From Candidatus Woesearchaeota archaeon (GTDB taxonomy: Archaea > Nanobdellota > Nanobdellia > Woesearchaeales > 21-14-0-10-32-9): 13,621 nt of DNA. Positions 5,785 to 12,809 of this stretch are shown piece by piece. The notes beneath the pieces were generated by a model. The model worked only from the letters and a program-made list of their open reading frames with translations, made no database searches and was not told where the DNA came from. Each line of letters starts with the position of its first letter. Position 1 is the stretch's first letter. Location: NCBI GenBank assembly GCA_007117145.1, contig SKHC01000088.1, forward strand, positions 1 to 13,621. Reading direction: 5' to 3'. Both the position numbers and the translations under genes were made by a program.

Positions 5785-7443
5785 ATGAAGAGTTTCATGC
5801 TTACTACTAAGACTGGTGGCTTTGTAAGTTTTGCAAGTCCAAACATAACTCACTATCAAGGTCTGTTCTTTATGCTAAGAGATGAGTTAGAGTTGTATAA
5901 GACGATTGAAAATATTAGTTTAGATGTTGACGTAACAAGTATTGAGGCTCTTGGCTCAAAGATAATTCGCCGTAGTGGAGGGGTTAAAGAAGTTTTTAGC
6001 TTTAAAGATAGTAGTACTTTGGTATGGGAGGTTTCTGGCTACAGTGGAGATGCTATTATTAGTTTTGATTTTAGAAGGATACATGATTTTTCAGATGTTG
6101 GAAGGATATTTAAAGTTTCTAAAAATAAGCATGAGTTAGAAGTCGTTTTTGAAAAGTATGCTGATGACAGCTTAGCTGATTTAAAAGATAGAAGGGTTAT
6201 GAAGATCAAAGGGATTGATTCTTTTGATTATGATGAGAATTGGGTTCAAAGAAATTATGTTTATGATTTAGAGAGGAAAACTAGGAGTGATTTTTTTGTA
6301 AATGAGGGTTTGAAAACAAAAGTTGATGGCTCTTTAAAATTAGAGTTTTGTTTTGATGAAAAACCTGTGAGTTCTAGAAAGTTGAAAGTTCCAAAAAATG
6401 ATTTAGATGTTTGTTTTAATGCTGTGACTAGTTTAAAATATGAGGATAAGTTTAATGGTTTGTTTGCAGGTCTTCCTTGGTTTTACCAGTTTTGGGCAAG
6501 AGATGAATTGATTGGTTTAAAGCCATTTATTTTAAAGAAAGATTATAAGTTTGTTTTTGAAGTTTTAAACCGTCATCTTAAAAGGATTGATGATTTGGGT
6601 TACGTTAAAAACAGGTATCCTGAAAGCGAGCTTGGAAGTGTTGATAGTCTTGGCTGGCTTGCTTTAAGGTATTGCGAATTAATTGATGGTTACAACTTAG
6701 ATGATAAGGTTTTGTCTGAGATAAAAAAAGAGTTTGAATTAGCTCTTAAAAAGTTAAGTCCAAAGATTAGAGATGGTTTGCTTTTCAATGATGATTTGGA
6801 AACGTGGATGGATACTAGTAGCGAAAATGATTTTAGAAGAGGTTTTAGAGTTGAGATTCAAGCTTTGTTTTTGAGGGTTTACAGGTTGATTAATATTATT
6901 AATTCAAAGCTTGGATTTGAATTAGATAAGAGAGAGTATGAAACTAGAAAAAAAGTGAAAGATAAGTTATTTGTTGATTATTTACGTGATGGTTTTATTG
7001 AACGACCAAGTAATACTGTTCGGCCTAATGTTTTTTTGGCTTACTATGTTTATCCTGACTTGCTCTCTAAAAAAGAGTGGGAGAAAACGTTTGATGTTGT
7101 AATTGATAATTGTTGGCTTGAATGGGGTGGTTTTAGTAGTATTTCAAAAAACCACAAGTTGTTTAGAGATACTTACACAGGTATCACTAATGAGAGTTAT
7201 CACAGAGGTGATAGTTGGTTTTTTGTAAATAACTTAGCAGGATTATGTATGCATCGTCTGAATTCTAAAAAGTATAAAAAATACGTTGATAAAATTGTTT
7301 TAGCTAGCACTAAAGAATTAAACGAGATGTCTGCGATTGGTAATCTTGCAGAAGTTAGTAGTGCTAAACAACTTTCAAGTAAGGGTTGTTTTGCTCAGCT
7401 TTGGAGTAGCTCTACCTTGTTTGAATTACTTTTCGAGTTATAA
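5785..7443 (+). CDS. Glycogen debranching enzyme (amylo-alpha-1,6-glucosidase domain)
   Basis: Predicted to hydrolyse alpha-1,6 branch stubs in glycogen. Residues about 1-200 form a divergent beta-rich N-terminal domain. Residues about 205-550 form the (alpha/alpha)6-barrel of the GDE C-terminal domain (PF06202, GH133/GH15-like). Diagnostic blocks: GLPWFYQFWARDEL (229-242), matching GFPWFxxWGRDT; ETWMD (339-343), whose Asp343 is a likely acidic catalytic or substrate residue; RRGFRVEIQALF (351-362); RPNVFLAYY (413-421); TGITNESYHRGDSWFF (465-480); and CFAQLWSSSTLFELL (535-549), matching GCxAQAWSxAxLL. The glutamate found in some of these blocks elsewhere cannot be assigned with certainty. At 552 residues it is shorter than typical bacterial versions (about 650-720), and no separate 4-alpha-glucanotransferase domain is seen. 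The ATG follows the upstream stop by 2 nt; the only ribosome-like site is GGTGATC, 22 nt upstream. Its stop overlaps that of the convergent gene by 6 bp. Confidence 0.9.
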   Translation: MKSFMLTTKTGGFVSFASPNITHYQGLFFMLRDELELYKTIENISLDVDVTSIEALGSKIIRRSGGVKEVFSFKDSSTLVWEVSGYSGDAIISFDFRRIHDFSDVGRIFKVSKNKHELEVVFEKYADDSLADLKDRRVMKIKGIDSFDYDENWVQRNYVYDLERKTRSDFFVNEGLKTKVDGSLKLEFCFDEKPVSSRKLKVPKNDLDVCFNAVTSLKYEDKFNGLFAGLPWFYQFWARDELIGLKPFILKKDYKFVFEVLNRHLKRIDDLGYVKNRYPESELGSVDSLGWLALRYCELIDGYNLDDKVLSEIKKEFELALKKLSPKIRDGLLFNDDLETWMDTSSENDFRRGFRVEIQALFLRVYRLINIINSKLGFELDKREYETRKKVKDKLFVDYLRDGFIERPSNTVRPNVFLAYYVYPDLLSKKEWEKTFDVVIDNCWLEWGGFSSISKNHKLFRDTYTGITNESYHRGDSWFFVNNLAGLCMHRLNSKKYKKYVDKIVLASTKELNEMSAIGNLAEVSSAKQLSSKGCFAQLWSSSTLFELLFEL

Positions 7444-8427
7444 GTATTCTTCATTAAAAAGTCTTATCATGATAAGGCTCAAGCTAAGTACTATTGGTCC
7501 TATGATGAAACCTATAACGCCAAATAGTGCGATTCCTCCAAGTATTCCAACTAAGATTATTAATGGGTGGAGCCCGACTCTTGAACCTATTAACTTGGGC
7601 TTTAATATGTTGTCTATATTCATAATTAAGACTCCAAATATTATTAGTATTACTCCTGTCCATATGTTTGATTGATAGAAACTTATTATGGCTGCTGGCA
7701 CCCAAACTATTGGTGGGCCAAGCAAAGGTATAAAGCTAAGTATTCCCATAACTAATCCCCAAAACATAGGGTTTGGAAGTCCAAGTATCCAAAATGCCAC
7801 TCCACCTGCAAATCCTTGCAGGATAGCTACTAGTAATTGTCCGTATAGAACTCCCCATATCACGTTTTTAACGTTATCAAGTAATTCTTTTTTGTGTTTA
7901 GCAGAAAATGGTAATAGCTCCATTATTTTTCTTACCATTTTATCTCCTTCTTTAAATCCGTAGTATAAAACGAAAAACATTACAAATACTTTAATTAGTA
8001 ATTCTGATGCGTATGTTATTATGCTTCTAATACTGCCAGTTAAAAAGTCTCTAACATCAGTTATTATTGGCATTATTTGCTCTTCAACGTCTATGCTAAA
8101 GCCTGTGTATCCTTCTACAACTTGGTTTACTTCACCTAGTTCTAAATCTGAGACTTCATTGTATACAGATCTTGCTTGATCTGTAACGCTTATTATCATG
8201 AAAACCATAGGAATTATTACAATCATAATGGTTAAACCCAACATTGCAAGACTTCTCAATGAGGGATTTTTAATGTATTGTTTTAGTTTGTTGTTTACCG
8301 GGTATAAAAACATTACAAGTACCATTCCAAGTATTATTGATGCTAGGAAAGGTCTAAATATTAGAAACGTTAATACTAGTGCTGTTAAGTATGAAAGTAT
8401 TAGAACTGGGTTAAACTTTTTTTTCAT
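7438..8427 (-). CDS. AI-2E family transporter (UPF0118 membrane protein)
   Basis: A 329-residue polytopic membrane protein of the AI-2E exporter-like family (PF01594), with roughly seven to eight hydrophobic segments: about 8-27, 29-43, 60-80, 140-157, 195-215, 218-250, 255-275 and 287-322. Family marks are the soluble stretch between segments three and four (81-138), GQLLVAILQG (196-205), SFIPLLGPPIVWVPAAI (231-247), NILKPKLIG (273-281) and HPLIILVGILGGIALFGVIGFIIGP (a hydrophobic run ending in GP). Characterised relatives export small molecules or exchange Na+ and H+; the substrate here is unknown and quorum-sensing signal export should not be assumed. The ATG at 8427 is preferred over an in-frame ATG at 8487 because a TATA box lies between them, 27 nt before 8427, and because the N-terminus then starts MKKKFNP directly before the first membrane segment. 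Transcription is probably separate from the neighbours. Confidence 0.88.
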   Translation of the reverse strand: MKKKFNPVLILSYLTALVLTFLIFRPFLASIILGMVLVMFLYPVNNKLKQYIKNPSLRSLAMLGLTIMIVIIPMVFMIISVTDQARSVYNEVSDLELGEVNQVVEGYTGFSIDVEEQIMPIITDVRDFLTGSIRSIITYASELLIKVFVMFFVLYYGFKEGDKMVRKIMELLPFSAKHKKELLDNVKNVIWGVLYGQLLVAILQGFAGGVAFWILGLPNPMFWGLVMGILSFIPLLGPPIVWVPAAIISFYQSNIWTGVILIIFGVLIMNIDNILKPKLIGSRVGLHPLIILVGILGGIALFGVIGFIIGPIVLSLSLIMIRLFNEEYL

Positions 8428-8450
8428 GCTATGTTGGATAGCCAGTTTTT

Positions 8451-8460
8451 GTATATAATA
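8451..8460 (-). promoter_or_regulatory. TATA box (TATTATATAC), leaderless promoter of the AI-2E gene
   Basis: The TATATA centre is about 27 nt before the ATG at 8427, so transcription should begin at or next to the start codon. No ribosome site precedes this ATG, which fits a leaderless message. Confidence 0.6.
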
Positions 8461-8529
8461 TTTTTGGAAAAAATAATTAATTTCCATATAGAAGTTAATT
8501 GCTTGTTTTTAAAAAGTGATGTGTTTAAT

Positions 8530-8537
8530 TAAAAAAT
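8530..8537 (-). terminator. T-run terminator after the 106-residue ORF
   Basis: A run of six Ts on the minus strand directly follows the TGA at 8538-8540, with another T5 run near 8513-8517. Such T-tracts terminate archaeal RNA polymerase. The following 70 bases up to the AI-2E promoter contain no gene. Terminator strength cannot be judged from sequence. Confidence 0.4.
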
Positions 8538-8858
8538 TCACAAGTATTTGTTATTATCTAGCTCCAACGCATCCATGGCCAGTACAATCTTATAGTATTC
8601 ATCCATTATTCTTTTTTCTAAATGGGGTCTGTAATACTTTAGTATATTATCTAAAACATTTAAGTATCCTATCATCTTACGATAAGCTCTTACTTTAGAA
8701 GTGATATTTTTGTTTTCTAGTATTCGTGAAAACTCTTTTTGTTGGGTGTGGTTTAAACCTAGTTTTTCAAATTCATTAACTATGTTGTTTATCAAAGAAA
8801 AAGCTTCATCATGAATTCTTTTCTTCTCTTCTTCATCTGGGCCCCTTCTAAATACCAT
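8538..8858 (-). CDS. Small helical protein, function unknown
   Basis: This 106-residue, strongly charged protein is probably all-helical with no membrane segment, signal peptide or metal motif. Residues about 5-33 and 38-98 look like long amphipathic helices, for example EEEKKRIHDEAFSLINNI and YRKMIGYLNVLDNILKYY. I do not recognise the family. It has its own apparent promoter: a TATATA centred about 27 nt before the ATG at 8858, no ribosome site, and a T-run after the stop, so it looks like a single-gene leaderless transcript. It lies head-to-head with the 64-residue membrane protein gene across an 84-bp promoter region. Helical coiled or bundle-type structure suggests a protein-protein interaction role, which is weak inference. 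Confidence 0.7.
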   Translation of the reverse strand: MVFRRGPDEEEKKRIHDEAFSLINNIVNEFEKLGLNHTQQKEFSRILENKNITSKVRAYRKMIGYLNVLDNILKYYRPHLEKRIMDEYYKIVLAMDALELDNNKYL

Positions 8859-8880
8859 AATACAATTTTACTACATATTG

Positions 8881-8890
8881 TTTATATATT
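8881..8890 (-). promoter_or_regulatory. TATA box (AATATATAAA), leaderless promoter of the helical ORF
   Basis: Centred about 27 nt before the ATG at 8858, with no ribosome site between. It is part of a compact divergent promoter region (8859-8942). Confidence 0.55.
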
Positions 8891-8912
8891 TTTGTGTTTT
8901 TTTTTAGAAAAA

Positions 8913-8921
8913 ATTATATAC
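8913..8921 (+). promoter_or_regulatory. TATA box (ATTATATAC), leaderless promoter of the small membrane protein
   Basis: The element is centred about 25-26 nt before the ATG at 8943 and decides the start, since in-frame ATGs at 8811 and 8928 lie upstream of the expected transcript start. It shares the core ATTATATAC with the AI-2E gene promoter. Confidence 0.55.
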
Positions 8922-8942
8922 TTAATTATGCCAGTATGTTTT

Positions 8943-9137
8943 ATGGCAAAAAAAAGTAAGTCTAAAGGTGTTGATTCTGGCTCTTCAAGCGCTATTTATG
9001 CTTTAGGAGTTATTGGAGCAATTGTTTACTACGTTTCAACGGCAAGTAGTTTTTGGATGGGTGTTTGGGGCATAATTAAAAGCTTTGTATGGCCAGCAAT
9101 TCTCGTGTTTGAGCTGCTTAAGTTTTTGGGAGTGTAG
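8943..9137 (+). CDS. 64-residue small membrane protein
   Basis: The protein starts MAKKSKSKGVDSGSSS, a basic and Ser/Gly tail. Two hydrophobic stretches follow: AIYALGVIGAIVYYVS (17-32) and IIKSFVWPAILVFELLKFLG, joined by TASSFWMGVWG. This resembles a small family I recall from DPANN archaea and candidate-phyla bacteria (pattern AIYGLGxIGAxVYYI...FWxGVxGxxKxxVWPAxLVYxLL); its function is unknown. The start at 8943 is chosen because a TATA box 26 nt upstream predicts a leaderless message beginning there. The conserved-looking part also starts just after it. The gene ends 2 bp from the stop of the convergent permease gene. Confidence 0.75.
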   Translation: MAKKSKSKGVDSGSSSAIYALGVIGAIVYYVSTASSFWMGVWGIIKSFVWPAILVFELLKFLGV

Positions 9138-9139
9138 CT

Positions 9140-10357
9140 TTACTCACTTCTAAGTGCATCTACTGGGTTTAATTTACTGGCTTGCTTTGCTGGGAGATAC
9201 CCGCTTAGCATTCCGATTGTAAATGAGAATAGCAATGTCCCTATGATTAGCCATGCTGGAAAACTTACTGACAGCAAGGGTTGGTCTAACACTACTACTA
9301 CGATGTATTCTATTGCTTTGCTTATACTCCCCCCTATTATTATACCTATTACTCCTCCGGCGAGTCCTAAGAGTCCTGATTCGAATAAGAACAAAGTTCT
9401 TATATCTGAGTTTCTAGCTCCGATTGCTTTCATCACTCCGATTTCTTTTGTTCTTTGAAGTACGCTCGTATACATTGTGTTCATGATTCCAACGCCTCCA
9501 ACTAACAAGCTTATGCTTGCTATTCCAACTATTACAACTGTGACTGCTGCGAATATATCCATGAAACTTTCGATTAGTTCTTCAAAGGTTTCTACTTGGA
9601 AGTCTTCTTCTCCTTCGTTTAAGTCTCTGTGTCTTCGAAGTGCTTGTTCTATTCTTGGCACTGTGTCTGATGGTTGCACTCCAGGGTTTACTTGTACTAG
9701 TATTTCATCTACTGAGTCTTTGACATCGTAAACGTCTTTGAATCCTTCCAGTGTTAAAATTAATGATCTGTCATCGAATTGGTTTCCTATTCTTTCATTT
9801 ATGCCTACGACTTGGAAGTCTAACCCGTTTATTTGTATGTTTGTCCCAGGTCTCATTTTGTCTGTGAATCCTGCAAAGTTTGCAAAGTCATAACCTGCTA
9901 TTACTCTTCTTCTGTCTCCTTGTCTTAAGTCTCGGCCTTCAATTACCTCTACTGGCATTATACCTGCTAGTAAGTCGTAGCTATCTCCCATCTCAACTCC
10001 TGTGATGAAGTAGAATCCGAATTCTTCTTTTCCCCAAGATATTTGTCCAAATCTTAACACGTAGTATCCTGCTCTTTGTACTCCGGGAACGTTTCTTATT
10101 ACATCTAAATCTTCCGTTGTTAAAACGTCTTGATCTTGAGCAACGTTTAAGAATCTGTCTCCTCTTGGGCTTACGAGTAATTTGTCCATTCCTAGTTCTT
10201 GAAATTCATCTTGTATTGCTTGTTGGAGTCCTTGTCCAAGTGTTACAAGACTTATTACTGCAGCTATTCCAATTATTATTCCAAGCATTGTAAGCCAACT
10301 TCTAAGTCTTCTGCTCTTCAAGTTGTTTAGTGCTAGTTTGAAGTATTCTGATTTCAT
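9140..10357 (-). CDS. MacB-type ABC transporter permease (second of a tandem pair)
   Basis: A 405-residue permease of the MacB/FtsX type. It has one N-terminal membrane helix (about 21-43) after the basic KSRRLRSWLTMLGIIIG, then a large extracytoplasmic MacB_PCD domain (about 45-265). Three C-terminal helices follow (about 267-291, 322-348, 366-389), containing the FtsX marks GGVGIMNTMYTSVLQRTKEIGVMKAIGA (spread over 287-314). The ending LPAKQASKLNPVDALR is the usual cytoplasmic coupling tail. These proteins do not pump across the membrane directly but use ATP to drive extracytoplasmic conformational work. With the paralogue upstream it probably forms a heterodimer on the ATPase encoded in the same operon. 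Its ATG overlaps the upstream stop in an ATGA, with GAGG 10 nt before it. It shares a nearly identical DNA block with the upstream paralogue. Confidence 0.92.
   Translation of the reverse strand: MKSEYFKLALNNLKSRRLRSWLTMLGIIIGIAAVISLVTLGQGLQQAIQDEFQELGMDKLLVSPRGDRFLNVAQDQDVLTTEDLDVIRNVPGVQRAGYYVLRFGQISWGKEEFGFYFITGVEMGDSYDLLAGIMPVEVIEGRDLRQGDRRRVIAGYDFANFAGFTDKMRPGTNIQINGLDFQVVGINERIGNQFDDRSLILTLEGFKDVYDVKDSVDEILVQVNPGVQPSDTVPRIEQALRRHRDLNEGEEDFQVETFEELIESFMDIFAAVTVVIVGIASISLLVGGVGIMNTMYTSVLQRTKEIGVMKAIGARNSDIRTLFLFESGLLGLAGGVIGIIIGGSISKAIEYIVVVVLDQPLLSVSFPAWLIIGTLLFSFTIGMLSGYLPAKQASKLNPVDALRSE
9448..9530. repeat. 83-bp block nearly identical to 10659-10741
   Basis: Aligned by eye, this segment differs from 10659-10741 at 5 of 83 bases. 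Both encode the membrane helix and following EIG motif of the tandem permeases in the same orientation, including synonymous codon positions. It reflects paralogy, possibly with gene conversion. Confidence 0.8.
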
Positions 10358-11577
10358 CTTCTAAGTGCCTCTACTGGGTTTAGTTTGCTTGCTTGCAAGG
10401 CAGGTAGTGTTCCTGCTAATGCTCCAACTATGAATGAAAATAGTAGTGTTCCAATTATCAGACTTGGAGTTATGCTTGCTTGTATTAGTCCAGGACCCAT
10501 TGCTATGCTTCCAATTATCTCAACGCCTTTTGCTAAGCTTCCACCAATTATTATTCCAAAGAGTCCTCCTACGAGTCCTATGTATCCTGATTCAAATAAG
10601 AATATGTAAAACACGTCTTGGTTTCTAGCTCCAACTGATTTCATGATACCTATTTCTCTTGTTCTTTCAAGTACGCTGGTATACATGGTGTTCATGACTC
10701 CAACGCCTCCAACTAACAAGCTGATGCTTGCTATTCCAACTACTACTATTGTTACTACGCTAAGAACTGTGTTTATTGTTGCCAGAGCGTCTTGTGATGT
10801 GCCTACTTGGAAGTCTTCTCTTCCAAGCTCTACGTTTCTGTGTCTTCGAAGTGCATGTTCTATTCTTTCTACTACTAAATCTATTTCTTCTACGTTTCCT
10901 ACTTGTGCTTGGATTACACTGTACTCGGTTGGTTTGTCAAATATTTCTCTTGCTGTATCTTCGTTTATTATCATGCTGAAATCTGTTTGAAAACTTCCAG
11001 TTCTTTCAAGTGCTCCAATTATTGTGAATTCTTTGCCTTCTATTATTATTCTGTCTCTGACTTTCAAGGTTTCTCCAAACACAGGACTGTCTGTAAATGT
11101 GTGTCCTATTATTACTTGGTATCTGTCTTGAGGTTGTATCATTCTTCCTTCCTCTATTTTGTAGGAGGAATACCTTATTGTTAAGTCTCTTTCAGTTGTT
11201 GTTTGAGGCATTGATGCAATGAATGCAGATCCTGTTGTACCTCTGTATTCTACCGCACCGTTTTGAATTATTCTGCCAAGGGCTTCTTCTACTCCTTGTA
11301 CTCTTCGAACAACTTCTAAGTCGTCTTTCGTTATTGGAGTTACTACGCTAGCACCTGGCGGACCAAACGCTCCTCCGCCTCCTTGTACTATGATTCTATC
11401 TGCTCCAAGTTGTAAGAATTGGTCTGAGATGGCTGTTTGGAGTCCTGCAGCTAAAGATATTAGTGCTACTACAGCACTTATACCTATTACTATTCCAAGG
11501 ACTGTAAGCCAACTTCTAAGACTTCTTCGCCTTATGTTTCTCAGAGCAGATTTCGCGTAGTCTTGAATCAATTTCAT
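10354..11577 (-). CDS. MacB-type ABC transporter permease (first of a tandem pair)
   Basis: A 407-residue paralogue of the following permease with the same plan (numbering from a TTG directly before the ATG, one higher than from the ATG). Helix 1 lies about 24-46 after RRRSLRSWLTVLGIVIG; the extracytoplasmic MacB_PCD domain about 47-268; helices about 270-294, 325-351 and 372-392. GGVGVMNTMYTSVLERTREIG is the FtsX coupling region, and QASKLNPVEALRR ends it. A glycine-rich loop GGGGAFGPPG (67-76) is absent from its partner, one of several differences in the outer domain that favour distinct roles in a heterodimer. The ATG at 11577 is preferred over TTG at 11580 because AAAGG ends directly before the TTG, leaving no spacer. 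Seven bases separate it from the upstream gene, and its TGA overlaps the next ATG by 4 nt. Confidence 0.92.
   Translation of the reverse strand: MKLIQDYAKSALRNIRRRSLRSWLTVLGIVIGISAVVALISLAAGLQTAISDQFLQLGADRIIVQGGGGAFGPPGASVVTPITKDDLEVVRRVQGVEEALGRIIQNGAVEYRGTTGSAFIASMPQTTTERDLTIRYSSYKIEEGRMIQPQDRYQVIIGHTFTDSPVFGETLKVRDRIIIEGKEFTIIGALERTGSFQTDFSMIINEDTAREIFDKPTEYSVIQAQVGNVEEIDLVVERIEHALRRHRNVELGREDFQVGTSQDALATINTVLSVVTIVVVGIASISLLVGGVGVMNTMYTSVLERTREIGIMKSVGARNQDVFYIFLFESGYIGLVGGLFGIIIGGSLAKGVEIIGSIAMGPGLIQASITPSLIIGTLLFSFIVGALAGTLPALQASKLNPVEALRR
10659..10741. repeat. 83-bp block nearly identical to 9448-9530
   Basis: This is the partner copy of the block described at 9448-9530, in the upstream permease gene. 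Shorter matching patches also occur at both ends of the two genes (near 9147 and 10359; near 10282 and 11495). Confidence 0.8.
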
Positions 11578-11587
11578 CAACCTTTGC

Positions 11588-12808
11588 TTATTCTTCTTGC
11601 TCTAAGAGTTTCTTTTTTCTTCTTCTGTAATACCAAATTCCAATAACAAGTACTACTACTAATAGTATGATTAGTTGGCCGTTCCCGTTTTTTGGTGGCT
11701 CTGCGAGTTTGTGTACTACTTCAAATTGCTTGGTGTGTTGGTTGTTTAAACTATCCCTAAATGTTAACGTTACAGGGAAAGTTACTTGCTCTTGTGCTTT
11801 CGCGTTAACTCTAAATCTTGCTGTGTCAAAGTCATCGCTTTCAAGGCTTCCAAGGTAAGCTCTATTGCTTGGACTTATTAGTTCGAAGTCTTCATTTTCT
11901 AGTATTTCCATGTTTACTAGTTTTAAGTCTGCAAGTCCGCTGTTTACCACTATGAAGGTTACGTCTCCTCTTCTTTGGTTTGTGTTTAGCTCTGAACTGT
12001 CTACAGCTACGTGTAATTCAAAGTCTGTGTTTACTGTTAGTGTTATCATATCGTGTCTTTCTTGCACTTCTCCAGAGTCATCGTAGTATCTCATCATCAC
12101 AGGTACTTTGTGAAGCGAGGTCATAGCGTTTGGGTTTGCTATTAGTTCAAATGTGAATTCACTTGTTTGTCCTGGTTGTATTCTGTTTACTGACTTTGTT
12201 GTTCCTGCAGTTCTTGGCATGAAAGGACTTTCTCTTATTATCATATCCCCAGGTCCAAGTTCTCTTTCAAGGTTTAATCCTATGGTGAAGTCTCTAAGGT
12301 TTGATCCTCCTATGTTGTTTATGCTAATTGTTACTTGAAATTCTTCGCCTGGTGCTGTTTGACTTGGGGTTTGAGTTACTCTGTTAATTACAGCTATTGC
12401 TTCGCTTGTTTTAACTTCTACCGGAATTAGTTTGAATGTTTCTCCTCTGAAGTTTCCAATTGAATACCTAAGGTTTATGTTGCTTGTTCCTTCAGGTGCG
12501 TCTGCTGATACTTGTACTGTGTATTTTATTACAAAGTCTTTTTGTGTTCCAAGGACTTCTATGTTTCTAACTCTGTCTCTTTCAGATAGTAATCTGAATG
12601 GGTGTGAGTCTTCAAAGACTATTTCTATGTCTCTTGCGTCTGCGCCTCCAACGTTTCTTACGTTTACCCAGACTTCTACTGTTTGGCCTGGTTGGGCAGG
12701 TATTGGTTGTTGCATTGCTTTATCTACTATTATTGATGCTCCGCTTGCTGATACCGCACTTATTGCAAATATTAGCATTAGCATAACTATTACTTGTTTT
12801 CCTCTCAT
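11588..12808 (-). CDS. Membrane-anchored COG1361-like Ig-repeat protein of the MacB operon
   Basis: A 406-residue secreted and anchored protein. A signal peptide (about 1-24: MRGKQVIVMLMLIFAISAVSA) leads into three Ig-like or CARDB-like beta domains (about 26-132, 134-260, 262-366). Two repeat the phrase PAQPGQTVEVWVNVRNVGG / TAPGEEFQVTISINNIGG, and the third has RRGDVTFIVVNSG. One membrane helix (378-394) is followed by a stop-transfer tail RRRKKK (395-400). It therefore lies outside the cell with a short cytoplasmic end. Such proteins (COG1361, often labelled S-layer-like) recur beside MacB-type ABC genes in archaea and may replace MacA as the extracytoplasmic partner; that role is inference. 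The start is firm: AGGAGG lies 9 nt before the ATG, inside the last codons of the ATPase gene, whose stop is 1 nt upstream. Confidence 0.87.
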   Translation of the reverse strand: MRGKQVIVMLMLIFAISAVSASGASIIVDKAMQQPIPAQPGQTVEVWVNVRNVGGADARDIEIVFEDSHPFRLLSERDRVRNIEVLGTQKDFVIKYTVQVSADAPEGTSNINLRYSIGNFRGETFKLIPVEVKTSEAIAVINRVTQTPSQTAPGEEFQVTISINNIGGSNLRDFTIGLNLERELGPGDMIIRESPFMPRTAGTTKSVNRIQPGQTSEFTFELIANPNAMTSLHKVPVMMRYYDDSGEVQERHDMITLTVNTDFELHVAVDSSELNTNQRRGDVTFIVVNSGLADLKLVNMEILENEDFELISPSNRAYLGSLESDDFDTARFRVNAKAQEQVTFPVTLTFRDSLNNQHTKQFEVVHKLAEPPKNGNGQLIILLVVVLVIGIWYYRRRKKKLLEQEE

Positions 12809-12809
12809 T

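Noticed and set aside
7337..7963. Plus-strand open frames across the debranching and AI-2E gene ends
   Set aside because: They read through two supported genes in the wrong frame or strand and resemble no protein.
7438..8427. AI-2E family name as evidence of quorum sensing
   Set aside because: The family name is historical; no lsr or luxS-type gene is nearby and many members transport other solutes.
8428..8487. Upstream ATG at 8487 as start of the AI-2E protein
   Set aside because: A TATA box lies inside this stretch at the right distance for a start at 8427, and the added residues do not resemble the family.
8897..8905. Run of nine Ts as a terminator
   Set aside because: On the plus strand no gene ends before it; it lies between two divergent promoters and is more likely AT-rich promoter spacing.
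8811..8942. Upstream ATG at 8811 as start of the small membrane protein
   Set aside because: That region overlaps the start and promoter of the opposite-strand gene, and the TATA box at 8913-8921 predicts transcription from about 8943.
9243..11184. Several plus-strand open frames opposite the permeases
   Set aside because: They are rich in Pro/Ile/Ser or Leu/Cys from antisense codons, lack ribosome sites and promoters, and lie within well-supported permease genes.
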